From: an uncultured bacterium
GTDB taxonomy: Bacteria; Pseudomonadota; Gammaproteobacteria; Burkholderiales; Burkholderiaceae_F
Reading direction: 5' to 3'
Length of the DNA stretch: 17,646 nt
Assembly: GCA_905215795.1 (NCBI GenBank)
Contig: CAJMRV010000016.1
Location: 1 to 17,646 of the forward strand
Part shown: one piece after another, positions 7,053-14,390 of the stretch
How the letters are laid out: every line of letters starts with the position of its first letter
Position numbering within the stretch: position 1 is the stretch's first letter
Made by a program: the position numbers and the translations under genes
Notes under the pieces: model-generated
Database searches by the model: none
Told to the model about the DNA's origin: nothing
Seen by the model: the letters and a program-made list of their open reading frames with translations, nothing else

Positions 7053-7907
7053 ATGGCTCTTAAGCTCGACATGGTCGGTAAGACCTACGGACCCTTCATC
7101 TACAAATACAACTTCCGCGACCTCATCTTGTTCGCGCTCGGTTGCGGCGCCGGCTTCGACGGCAAGACGGACCTCAAGTACGTCTACGAAAAGGATCAGA
7201 AGATCCTCCCGATGCTCGCCGCCTGCCCGATCGTGGCCAGCGAAGTGACCAAGACCATCGACTGGGGCTTCGAGTGGGGCGGAAGCCTCCACTGGGGCTT
7301 CGACTTCCGACTCATGAAGCCGCTCAGCAAGGTCCAGGGCACCTTCGAGACGATGGTCACCCTCAAGGGCCTCTTCGACCGCGGCGAGGGCCGCGGCACG
7401 CTCGCCCAGCACTACGGCGAGACGCGCGACCAGGAAACCGGCGAACTGCTCTTCACCAACGAGAGCTGGGACTGCGCCGTGTTCGACGGCGGCTGGAACG
7501 GCCCGAAGGCCCCGAAGGACATCGTCGAGATCCCCGAACGCGAACCCGACTACGTCATCGAACAGGTCATCCCGCTCAACCAGGCGCTCATCTACCGCCT
7601 CTCGGGCGACTACCACCCCCAGCACATCGACTGGGAATACGCCCAGAAGTTCGGCTATCCCAAGCCCAACCTCCATGCGGTGAGCACCGCCGGCACGGCC
7701 GTGCGCCACATCATCAACGCGGTGATGGGCGGCGACTCCGACCGACTCACCCGCTTCAAGACCCGCATCACCAAGCCGCTCTTCCCGGGTTGCCGCATCC
7801 GCACCCGAATCTGGAACTTCGGTGACGGCTGCGTGCACTTCAACGTGGAGGACTGCGACAAGCCCGGCCACTTCTACCTCAACTACGGCCTGGTCGAATT
7901 CAAGTAA
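7053..7907 (+). CDS. MaoC/hydratase-2-like enoyl-CoA hydratase in the caiD position
   Basis: A 284-residue cytoplasmic protein with the size of double-hotdog 2-enoyl-CoA hydratases 2. The signature motif is at residues 182-198: Y-R-L-S-G-D-Y-H-P-Q-H, in which Asp186 and His191 match the catalytic Asp and His. The Asn of the usual D-x-N-P-x-H is His188. It stands exactly where caiD would stand, after caiC, and no crotonase-fold protein occurs in the window, so I infer that it interconverts carnitinyl-CoA and crotonobetainyl-CoA. Position, ribosome site (AGGAG) and codon use match the neighbours. The usual R-hydratase geometry would give the D-carnitine configuration, a point taken up in the findings. 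It could instead act on another acyl-CoA. The fold is fairly sure; the reaction is inferred. Confidence 0.75.
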   Translation: MALKLDMVGKTYGPFIYKYNFRDLILFALGCGAGFDGKTDLKYVYEKDQKILPMLAACPIVASEVTKTIDWGFEWGGSLHWGFDFRLMKPLSKVQGTFETMVTLKGLFDRGEGRGTLAQHYGETRDQETGELLFTNESWDCAVFDGGWNGPKAPKDIVEIPEREPDYVIEQVIPLNQALIYRLSGDYHPQHIDWEYAQKFGYPKPNLHAVSTAGTAVRHIINAVMGGDSDRLTRFKTRITKPLFPGCRIRTRIWNFGDGCVHFNVEDCDKPGHFYLNYGLVEFK

Positions 7908-7923
7908 TCCGGCACGGCCATGT

Positions 7924-7983
7924 GCGCGGCCCCGGGGGCAAGACACGTATCTCCCCCGCCCGCCGGGGCGGCGCGCCTTTTTT
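7924..7983 (+). terminator. Terminator-like hairpin between hydratase gene and fixA
   Basis: GCGCGGCCCCGG near 7924-7935 pairs with CCGGGGCGGCGCGC at 7963-7976 with a bulge, and inner G and C runs extend the fold. Six T follow at 7978-7983. The fixA ATG comes only 20 nt later, so a promoter downstream of the hairpin is not possible and fixA must depend on read-through or on a promoter further up. Confidence 0.6.
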
Positions 7984-8002
7984 ATATCGATTGGAAAACA
8001 AA

Positions 8003-8779
8003 ATGAAAATTTATTCCGCTTTTAAGTTCGTCCACGAAGAACAAGACATCGTCGTCAAGTCGGACCGCTCGCTCGATCTGAGCAAGGCCACCGTCAAGGT
8101 GAGCCCGTTTGATCTGAACGCGATCGAAGCCGCTTGTGAGCTCAAGGCACAGGTGGCGGACACGGAAGTGGTGGCTTTGAGTGTGGGCGGCCGGCTTCTT
8201 GCCAATCCCAAGGCCCGCAAAGACGTTCTCTCCCGCGGTCCGGACTCCCTGCTCCTCGTCCAGGACGAGGCCTACGAAGGCCTGCGTCCCAACGAGACGG
8301 CCAAGATCCTTGCCGCCACACTCAAGTCCAAGGGGTTCGACCTGGTCCTCTGCGGCAACGGCTCCGCCGACGTCTACGCCCAGCAGACCGGCATGCTCCT
8401 CGGCGAGTACCTCGGCGTGCCCGCCATCAATGGTGTTTCCAAGATCGTCTCCTGCGACGGCGCCAAGCTCGTCGTCGAACGCGGCCTCGAAAACGAGGTT
8501 GAAACCCTTGAGATCTCGCTACCTGCCGTCGTGAGCGTCTCGGCCGACATCAACGAGCCGAAGATCCCCGCCATGCGCGCCATTCTCGCCGCCGCCAAGA
8601 AGCCCGTCGAAGTCCTCGACGCGGCCGCCCTCGGTGTCCAGCCGGGCGAGGCCCTCGTCAAGGTCGGCTCCGTGCTCGCCCAGGCCCAGAAGGACCGCCA
8701 GCAGGTGGTCATCGAAGGTGACGACGACGAGTCGATCGCCCGCTTCGTCGAACAGATCCGCAAGGCCATCGCCGCCTGA
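8003..8779 (+). CDS. fixA: Electron transfer flavoprotein beta subunit FixA
   Basis: A 258-residue protein matching E. coli FixA (256 residues) along its length: MKI start, EQDI, the SKA...DLNAIEAACELK region, ALSVGG, RKDVLSRGPD, LCGNGSADVYAQQ and LPAVVSVS. FixA and FixB form the heterodimeric ETF that feeds electrons to crotonobetainyl-CoA reduction by CaiA. The ATG at 8003 is chosen because it gives the family N terminus; upstream in-frame sequence is the terminator-like hairpin. Its ribosome site is weak (GGAA, 8 nt upstream), unlike the strong sites of fixB and the hydratase gene. fixB follows 26 nt later. Confidence 0.93.
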   Translation: MKIYSAFKFVHEEQDIVVKSDRSLDLSKATVKVSPFDLNAIEAACELKAQVADTEVVALSVGGRLLANPKARKDVLSRGPDSLLLVQDEAYEGLRPNETAKILAATLKSKGFDLVLCGNGSADVYAQQTGMLLGEYLGVPAINGVSKIVSCDGAKLVVERGLENEVETLEISLPAVVSVSADINEPKIPAMRAILAAAKKPVEVLDAAALGVQPGEALVKVGSVLAQAQKDRQQVVIEGDDDESIARFVEQIRKAIAA

Positions 8780-8805
8780 GAACAAGAAAAAGGAAGGATT
8801 TAAAA

Positions 8806-9735
8806 ATGAGTAAGTTTGTCAACACCTGGACCTTCAGCGACATCTCCGAACGCCAGGCCGACGTCATCGCCGCCGCCCGCGGCTTCAACGCCCCCGTCAA
8901 CACCTTCGTGCTCGGCGCCGACAAGGCCGCCGCCGCGTTCGCCCAGGGCGCCGACAAGGTCTACGACCTCGGCGCCGCCGGCGATCATCTCGTCGAGGAC
9001 TTCTGCGACACGATGGCCGCCGCCATCGCCGCGGGTCAGACCCCCGCCCTCGTGCTCCTGCCCGCGACCATCCGCGGCAAGGCCATCGCCGCCAAGCTCG
9101 GCGCCAAGCTCCAGGCGGGCGTCGTCAACGAAGTCGCCGAATTCGGCGCCGACGACAGCCTCTCGCACCTCGTTTACGGCGGCCTGGCCGTCTCCAACGA
9201 AATCGTCGGCACGGGCGTGACCATCGCCACGATCGCCGCCGGTTTCGCCGCTCCGCTCGAGGCCGACGCCTCCCGCACGGGCGAGGTCGTTGAAACGGCC
9301 TTCGTCGAACCCGCCGTCTCCGGCATCCGCCGCACGGCCGTCGCCCCCAAGCAGGCCGGCGGCGTCGACCTGAACCGCGCCACGCGCGTGATCGGTGTGG
9401 GCCGCGGCTTCTCCAAGCAGGAGGACCTCAAGCTCGCCGACGACCTCGCCGCCGTGCTCGGCGCTGAAGTGGGCTGCTCGCGTCCGATCGCCGAAGGCGA
9501 ACAGTGGATGGAGCGCGAACGCTACATCGGCGTCTCCGGCGTCATGCTCAAGCCCGAGTTCTACATGGCCGTGGGCATTTCCGGCCAGATCCAGCACATG
9601 GTCGGCGTGAACCGCGCCAACGTGGTCTTTGCCGTCAACAAGGACAAGAAGGCCCCGGTCTTCAAGTACGCCGACTTCGGCATCGTCGGGGACCTCCAGA
9701 AGATCCTCCCGAAGGTCACGGAAGCCCTCCGCTGA
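8806..9735 (+). CDS. fixB: Electron transfer flavoprotein alpha subunit FixB
   Basis: A 309-residue ETF alpha subunit (E. coli FixB is 313). The C-terminal FAD-binding module is plain: GISGQIQHMVG around residues 257-267, then VFAVNKDKKAPVFKYADFGIVGDL, the hallmark of the family. The N-terminal part holds the Rossmann-like ETF domain shared with FixA. It partners FixA in moving electrons to CaiA. A strong AAGGAAGGA ribosome site precedes the ATG. After the gene comes a 160-nt gap with a large nested hairpin before fixC, the largest gap inside the fix set. Confidence 0.93.
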   Translation: MSKFVNTWTFSDISERQADVIAAARGFNAPVNTFVLGADKAAAAFAQGADKVYDLGAAGDHLVEDFCDTMAAAIAAGQTPALVLLPATIRGKAIAAKLGAKLQAGVVNEVAEFGADDSLSHLVYGGLAVSNEIVGTGVTIATIAAGFAAPLEADASRTGEVVETAFVEPAVSGIRRTAVAPKQAGGVDLNRATRVIGVGRGFSKQEDLKLADDLAAVLGAEVGCSRPIAEGEQWMERERYIGVSGVMLKPEFYMAVGISGQIQHMVGVNRANVVFAVNKDKKAPVFKYADFGIVGDLQKILPKVTEALR

Positions 9736-9744
9736 CAACCGATC

Positions 9745-9811
9745 ACGGACGGGGCCGGGCATGGGCCCGGCCTCAGGCCGGCTTACGGGGTAGCGCCCGG
9801 CCCCCGTCCGT
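9745..9811 (+). other. Large nested hairpin between fixB and fixC
   Basis: The outer arms 9745-9760 and 9795-9811 pair over 16 bp with a single bulged G. Inside, CCGGCC (9767-9772) and GGCCGG (9776-9781) pair around a TCA loop. It starts 9 nt after the fixB stop. No T tract follows. It resembles an RNA-stabilising or processing element rather than a terminator. Confidence 0.5.
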
Positions 9812-9895
9812 ACTGAACACTACACACAAGCCATACACAGGATCCGCGCGGCCCGCGATGAAAAGGGGGCGGTGCGGAGATCCAAAGGAAAAATC

Positions 9896-11191
9896 ATGGA
9901 AGAAGATGCTTTCGACGCGATCGTGGTCGGCGCGGGTCCCGCAGGGGCCGCGGCGGCCTACGTCCTCGCCAGGGAAGGCGCCAACGTGCTCGTCGTCGAG
10001 CGCGGCAACTACGCCGGCGCCAAGAACATGACCGGCGGGCGCCTCTACGCCCACAGCCTTGAGAAGATCATTCCGGGCTTCGCCGACGAGGCCCCGGTCG
10101 AACGCCGCGTCACGGCCGAGAAGGTTTCGTTCCTCACGGGCGACTCCGGCATGACGATCGACTACCGCACGGGCGTGCGCCCCCTCACCGTCGAGGAGTC
10201 CTACACGGTGCTGCGCGGTCCGTTCGACCAGTGGCTCGCGGGCAAGGCCGAGGAGGCCGGCGCCCAGATCATCTACGGCGTGCGCGTGGACCGAGTGGTC
10301 CGCGATGAGAACGGCCGGGTCTGCGGCATCGAGGCCGACGGCGACGTGATCGACGCCAAGTGCGTGATCATCGCCGAGGGCGTCAACTCGCTTCTGACCG
10401 AACAGCTCGGCATGGCCTCCCGTCCCTGCGACCCGACCGCGGTCGCCGTGGGCGCCAAGGAGCTCATCCGCCTGGGCGAGGACGAGGTCGCCAAGCGCTT
10501 CGGCCTCACCGGCGACGAAGGCGCCGCCTGGCTCTTCGCCGGCAGCCCCTCCAACGGCCTCATGGGCGGCGGCTTCATCTACACGAACAAGGACACGGTC
10601 TCCGTCGGCGTCGTCGCCGGCCTCGCCCACGTCGGCGAGAGCTCCAAGAGCGTCCCGCAGATGCTCGAGGACTTCAAGAACCATCCGGTCGTCAAGCCCC
10701 TCATCGAAGGCGGCGAACTCGTCGAGTACTCCGGCCACGTCGTGCCCGAGGCGGGCATCAACATGTGCCCGAAGCTCTACGGCGACGGCGTCCTCGTGGT
10801 GGGCGACGCGGCGGGCTTCTGCATCAACCAGGGCTTCACCGTGCGCGGCCTCGACCTCGCGATCTGCTCGGGCGAGAAGGCCGCCGAAGCGGTCCTCGAC
10901 GCCATGTCCGCCAAGGACTTCAGCGCCGACCGCCTGCGCTCCTACCAGACGCGCCTCAAGGACACGTTCGTCATGCACGACCTGGAGCTCTACAAGGACC
11001 TCCCGGCCTTCTTCGAGAACAAGCGCATCTTCAACGACTACCCGAAGATGGTCACCGGCATCATGCGCGACATGTTCGTCCTGGGCAGCAAGCCCTCGGC
11101 ACCGCTTCGCAAGAAGCTCCTCGCCCGCGTCAAGGAAGTGGGCGTCATGAACATCCTCAAGGACGTCTATCACGGAGGTAAGGCGATATGA
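9896..11191 (+). CDS. fixC: FixC flavoprotein (ETF-quinone oxidoreductase-like)
   Basis: A 431-residue FAD enzyme, close to the 428 residues of E. coli FixC. The N-terminal dinucleotide-binding motif GAGPAGAAAA and the ERGNYAGAKNMTGGRLYAHSL segment are characteristic, as are FAGSP-NGLMGGGF and the second FAD motif VVGDAAGFC near residues 300-308. In the Fix system it passes electrons between FixX and FixAB, and in ETF-QO relatives it contacts the membrane quinone pool. The ATG at 9896 is chosen for its AAAGGA site and because it gives the family N terminus (MEEDAFDAIVVGAG). Its stop codon overlaps the fixX start (ATGA), indicating translational coupling. Confidence 0.93.
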   Translation: MEEDAFDAIVVGAGPAGAAAAYVLAREGANVLVVERGNYAGAKNMTGGRLYAHSLEKIIPGFADEAPVERRVTAEKVSFLTGDSGMTIDYRTGVRPLTVEESYTVLRGPFDQWLAGKAEEAGAQIIYGVRVDRVVRDENGRVCGIEADGDVIDAKCVIIAEGVNSLLTEQLGMASRPCDPTAVAVGAKELIRLGEDEVAKRFGLTGDEGAAWLFAGSPSNGLMGGGFIYTNKDTVSVGVVAGLAHVGESSKSVPQMLEDFKNHPVVKPLIEGGELVEYSGHVVPEAGINMCPKLYGDGVLVVGDAAGFCINQGFTVRGLDLAICSGEKAAEAVLDAMSAKDFSADRLRSYQTRLKDTFVMHDLELYKDLPAFFENKRIFNDYPKMVTGIMRDMFVLGSKPSAPLRKKLLARVKEVGVMNILKDVYHGGKAI

Positions 11192-11478
11192 GTTCCAACG
11201 AAATGAGCGTCGACGAGAAGCTGAGCGTCAACAAGTTCTACGTCGACGAGGAAAACGCACACATCGTTCTGAAGAAGGACATCGACAGGAACGAGTTCAT
11301 GAAGCTCGTCAAGGCCTGTCCGGCCGGGCTCTACGCCATCGAGGAGGACGGCAGCTACCGCTTCGACTACGCGGGCTGCCTGGAGTGCGGCACGTGCCGC
11401 TTCCTCTGCGGGAAGACCCTCTTCGAGAAGTGGGAGCTCCCCCGCGGGACCTTCGGCATCGAATACCGCCAGGGCTGA
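11188..11478 (+). CDS. fixX: Ferredoxin-like protein FixX
   Basis: A 96-residue ferredoxin-like protein, similar throughout to E. coli FixX (95 residues). Cys44 in CPAGLY and Cys64, Cys67 and Cys70 in GCLECGTC are positioned to hold one [4Fe-4S] cluster; an additional Cys74 follows. Conserved end: PRGTFGIEYRQG. It works with FixC in electron delivery to the ETF. It overlaps fixC by 4 nt (ATGA) and has its own GGAGG site inside fixC. A terminator-like hairpin follows within 30 nt, marking the end of the classical fix set. Confidence 0.94.
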   Translation: MSSNEMSVDEKLSVNKFYVDEENAHIVLKKDIDRNEFMKLVKACPAGLYAIEEDGSYRFDYAGCLECGTCRFLCGKTLFEKWELPRGTFGIEYRQG

Positions 11479-11505
11479 TCCTTTAGAAAAAACAGTCCGC
11501 CAGGG

Positions 11506-11557
11506 CGGGCGGACGCCGGGACCCCGACCAGGTCCCGCGCCGCCCGTCTTCCTTTTT
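11506..11557 (+). terminator. Intrinsic terminator after fixX
   Basis: The arms 11506-11523 and 11531-11546 pair over about 16 bp with two bulges, and TCTTCCTTTTT follows. A smaller alternative stem (GTCCGCC...GGCGGAC) overlaps its left side. The yaaU-type gene starts 24 nt after the T tract, so it probably relies at least partly on read-through. Confidence 0.65.
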
Positions 11558-11580
11558 CACGACCCCCCAGGAAAACGACC

Positions 11581-12903
11581 ATGAACTCCCTGAGCGACTT
11601 CGACCACCTACCTGTTACGCCCCTGCATCGGAAGATCACATTCTGCGCGGGCGGCGGCTCCTTCATCGACGCCTACGTCCTCATCATCATCGGGGTCGCC
11701 CTCGAAAACCTCGTGAGCGACTTCAACCTGGATTCGTTCTGGGTCGGCGTCATCACCGCCTCCACCTTCGTTGGCCTGGCGGTGGGCACCTTCCTCTTCG
11801 GATTCATCGGCGACAGGATCGGCCGCAAACGGATCTTCATCTTCAACATCATCGGCCTGGCCGTCTGCTCGGTCCTGTCGGCCTTCGTGTCGACGCCTTT
11901 CGAGCTCGTGATGGCACGCTTTTTCATGGGGCTGCTCATCGGCGGGGACTACCCGATCGCGACGAGCATGGTGGCGGAATTCGCCCCCATCAAAAACCGC
12001 GCCTGGGCCATGGGTTCGATCGCGGCGATCTGGTTCGTGGGCGGCATCGTCGCGAGCCTGGTCGGCTACTTCCTCCACGACTGGGACAACGGCTGGCGCT
12101 GGATGCTCGCGAGCGCCGTCGTCCCGTGCCTGTTTGTCTTCTCGGGACGCCTCTCGGTGCCCGAGTCGCCCCGGTGGCTCCTCGAGAAGGGGCGCACGGC
12201 GGAGGCCGCCCGCGTGTTCGCGCAGTTCGGGCTGGCGATGCCGCGTCGGGAACTGAACCGCTACACGCCCGAGCGTCCCTCCGCTCCGTCGATCGCCACG
12301 GTCTTCCACGGCGAGAACCTCGAGCACCTGCTCTTCGTGGCGATGATCTGGGTGTGCCAGGTCGTCCCGATGTTCGCCCTCTACATGTTCGGGCCGCGCA
12401 TCATGCAGAGCATCGGCGTGGCCGGTGCGGGCGACGCGATGATCGCCAACACGCTGATCTCGGTGGCCTTCTTCATCGGTTGCTTCCCCGCCATGTGGAG
12501 CATCACGCGCTTCGGACGCCGCGTCGTCTGCGTGAGCTGCTTCGCGCTCATGACGCTCTCCTTCGCGGTGCTCCTCCTTTTTGAAGACAACGTCGCCGTT
12601 GCCCTCGTCTGCCTCGTCGCCTACGCGCTCGCCTCGGGCGGCCCGGGCACCCTGCAGTGGCTCTACCCCAACGAGCTCTTCCCGACGGAGATCCGCGCCA
12701 CGGCCGTGGGCTGCGCCATGTCGCTCACCCGCATCGTGACGATCCTGTCGACCTTCTTCCTCTACCCGGTGCTCACCGAGCAGGGAAGCCACTCGATCCT
12801 CGTGAGCGCCCTCGTCATCTCGCTCGCCGGTCTCCTCACCTCCTACTTCTTCGCCCCCGAAACCAAGGGGATCTCGCTTTCCGAGGCCCATTATGCTCAT
12901 TGA
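11581..12903 (+). CDS. yaaU: YaaU-like MFS transporter
   Basis: A 440-residue major facilitator protein of the sugar-porter-like branch with about twelve membrane segments. Motifs include GDRIGRKR between TM2 and TM3, GGDYPIATSM, PESPRWLLEKG at the end of the first half, and LYPNELFPTEIRA with FAPETKG in the second half. Sequence and place (directly after fixX) match E. coli yaaU, whose substrate is not established to my knowledge. Context suggests a carnitine-related compound or other small organic acid, an inference only. An AGGA site precedes the ATG. Its last 11 bases overlap the next gene, so it is coupled to the two hydrolases. Confidence 0.85.
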   Translation: MNSLSDFDHLPVTPLHRKITFCAGGGSFIDAYVLIIIGVALENLVSDFNLDSFWVGVITASTFVGLAVGTFLFGFIGDRIGRKRIFIFNIIGLAVCSVLSAFVSTPFELVMARFFMGLLIGGDYPIATSMVAEFAPIKNRAWAMGSIAAIWFVGGIVASLVGYFLHDWDNGWRWMLASAVVPCLFVFSGRLSVPESPRWLLEKGRTAEAARVFAQFGLAMPRRELNRYTPERPSAPSIATVFHGENLEHLLFVAMIWVCQVVPMFALYMFGPRIMQSIGVAGAGDAMIANTLISVAFFIGCFPAMWSITRFGRRVVCVSCFALMTLSFAVLLLFEDNVAVALVCLVAYALASGGPGTLQWLYPNELFPTEIRATAVGCAMSLTRIVTILSTFFLYPVLTEQGSHSILVSALVISLAGLLTSYFFAPETKGISLSEAHYAH

Positions 12904-13630
12904 ACGAATCACCCGCGCCATCGGCCGCAAGACGGCCGAGGGCGAAACCCACGCCGCCGTCATCTGGTTCCACCCGGAGGGCGAGGGCCCCTCGTCCTTC
13001 TCGAAGACCTGCTCCGGGCTTGTCTCCCGTCTCGCCGAACTCGGCGTGGAGACCGTCTTCCTCCCGTCGCCCTCCGTGCTCGCCCCGAGCGGCAAGCACC
13101 TCCCTGATTTCGCCTGGTACGGCTATACGGTCGAGGAAGCGGGCCTCAAGGACAAGGTCGACATCGTCGAGATGCTCATGTTCGTCGACGAGATGGTCCG
13201 CGACACCCGCGAGCGCCTCGGTCTCCCCTACGACAGGATCTTCCTCGCGGGGCTCGGGCAGGGCGGCTACATGGCGCTCGAGGCCTCCTACTGCCTCGCG
13301 GAACGCTTCGCCGGCGTGATCAGCCTCGAGCCGGACCTCCCGCTCGGCTTCTCGCCCGCGGCCCGTCTGGACTGGGACCTCCCCGTGCTCGTCGCCTCCG
13401 CGTGCGAGGGCGACCTCGACCTGAGGACCCGTCAGGCCCAGGCGGTCGCCAAGCTCGACCTCATGGGGTACCGGGTGGTCGACCGCACGGGACGCCACCG
13501 TTGCGCGGGCGGCTTCGAGGACCTCCTCGAGTCGGTGCGCATCTTCGTGGAGACCCATCTCCAGGAAGGCGTCTTCAACGAGTGGGAGCGCGGCGTCCCC
13601 TACAACAAGCTCCGATGGATCACCGAATGA
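12893..13630 (+). CDS. Alpha/beta hydrolase-like protein lacking the nucleophilic serine
   Basis: A 245-residue protein with the outline of the phospholipase/carboxylesterase (Abhydrolase_2) family and similarity to its downstream neighbour: the IWFHPEG start strand, the LPYDRIFLAG strand-turn, and VISLEPDLPLGF. The nucleophile elbow, normally G-F-S-Q-G-G, reads G-L-G-Q-G-G, so Gly122 replaces the serine. A histidine remains near the C terminus (GRHRCAGGF), and the acid region is diverged. Without the serine it should not hydrolyse esters by the usual mechanism; a binding, regulatory or partner role is possible. It begins inside yaaU and its stop overlaps the next start (ATGA), so the three are coupled. 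Family assignment is moderately sure; function is unknown. Confidence 0.7.
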   Translation: MLIERITRAIGRKTAEGETHAAVIWFHPEGEGPSSFSKTCSGLVSRLAELGVETVFLPSPSVLAPSGKHLPDFAWYGYTVEEAGLKDKVDIVEMLMFVDEMVRDTRERLGLPYDRIFLAGLGQGGYMALEASYCLAERFAGVISLEPDLPLGFSPAARLDWDLPVLVASACEGDLDLRTRQAQAVAKLDLMGYRVVDRTGRHRCAGGFEDLLESVRIFVETHLQEGVFNEWERGVPYNKLRWITE

Positions 13631-14316
13631 AAAACATGAAAGACAACGAAAAGGAACTGTATTCACGCGTCATCGAAAAGGGCGCGTCCTGGGACGAGGC
13701 CGACCTCGTCGTCATCTGGTACCACGGGTTCGGCGCCGATGCGGCCGACTGCGCCCCCATCGGGGACGTCCTCCCCGAAATGGGCGTGCCCGGGCGCGTC
13801 AGGTACCTCTTCCCGGAGGCCGACGAACGCTGGTGCGTCATTCCGGAGGTGGCCGGACGGGCCCGCTCCTGGTACGACTACGAACGGTGGTTTCCGACCG
13901 TGAAGGTCGGGGAGACCGTCGACGAGGCCGTCGAACGTGTGCTCGCCTTCGTCGGACGCCTCGGAGAGCGGGGCTTCCCGCCTTCGAAGATCGTCCTCGC
14001 GGGCTTCTCCCAGGGCGGCGCGCTCGCCGTGGAGACCGCCATCGTCTCCAGACTCCCCTTCGCCGGCCTGGTGGCCCTTTCGTGCGACTTCCCGCTCCTT
14101 TACGGTGACCGGGCGGGGGACCTCGAGCACCGTCTCTTCATCGGCCACGGCACGTACGACGCCATGGTGCCCATGAGCTGGAAGACGACGGGCGTCGGGG
14201 AACTCCGCCGGTCCCGTCTTGCCATCGAGGAGCACGACTACCCGGGGCTCGGGCACGGCATCTGCCGCGAGGAGCTCCGCGACGTGGCCGCCTTCATCAC
14301 GCCGATGCTCGGCTGA
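13627..14316 (+). CDS. Carboxylesterase/thioesterase-type alpha/beta hydrolase
   Basis: A 229-residue cytoplasmic hydrolase of the Abhydrolase_2 family, which includes short-chain carboxylesterases and acyl-protein thioesterases. The triad is intact: Ser128 in AGFSQGG, Asp178 in HGTYDAMVP, His210 in PGLGHGIC. The oxyanion region IWYHGFGADAAD is also typical. Being coupled to a pseudoenzyme paralogue and a transporter behind the carnitine block, it may release carnitine from acylcarnitine esters or cleave an acyl-CoA; both are inferences. I chose the ATG at 13627, overlapping the previous stop; ATG at 13636 is an alternative. A strong terminator follows. Confidence 0.8.
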   Translation: MKNMKDNEKELYSRVIEKGASWDEADLVVIWYHGFGADAADCAPIGDVLPEMGVPGRVRYLFPEADERWCVIPEVAGRARSWYDYERWFPTVKVGETVDEAVERVLAFVGRLGERGFPPSKIVLAGFSQGGALAVETAIVSRLPFAGLVALSCDFPLLYGDRAGDLEHRLFIGHGTYDAMVPMSWKTTGVGELRRSRLAIEEHDYPGLGHGICREELRDVAAFITPMLG

Positions 14317-14334
14317 CCCTCTTCTCCATGAGGA

Positions 14335-14368
14335 ACGGGGCCGTCTCCCAAGGGAGGCGGCCCCGTTT
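14335..14368 (+). terminator. Intrinsic terminator after the hydrolase pair
   Basis: The arms 14335-14349 and 14352-14366 pair over 15 positions with one wobble around a 2-nt gap, ending in TTT. It closes the long plus-strand block and lies in the 74-nt convergent gap before the end of the minus-strand regulator. Confidence 0.65.
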
Positions 14369-14390
14369 CAATTCAAACGGCGGTTTGTTC

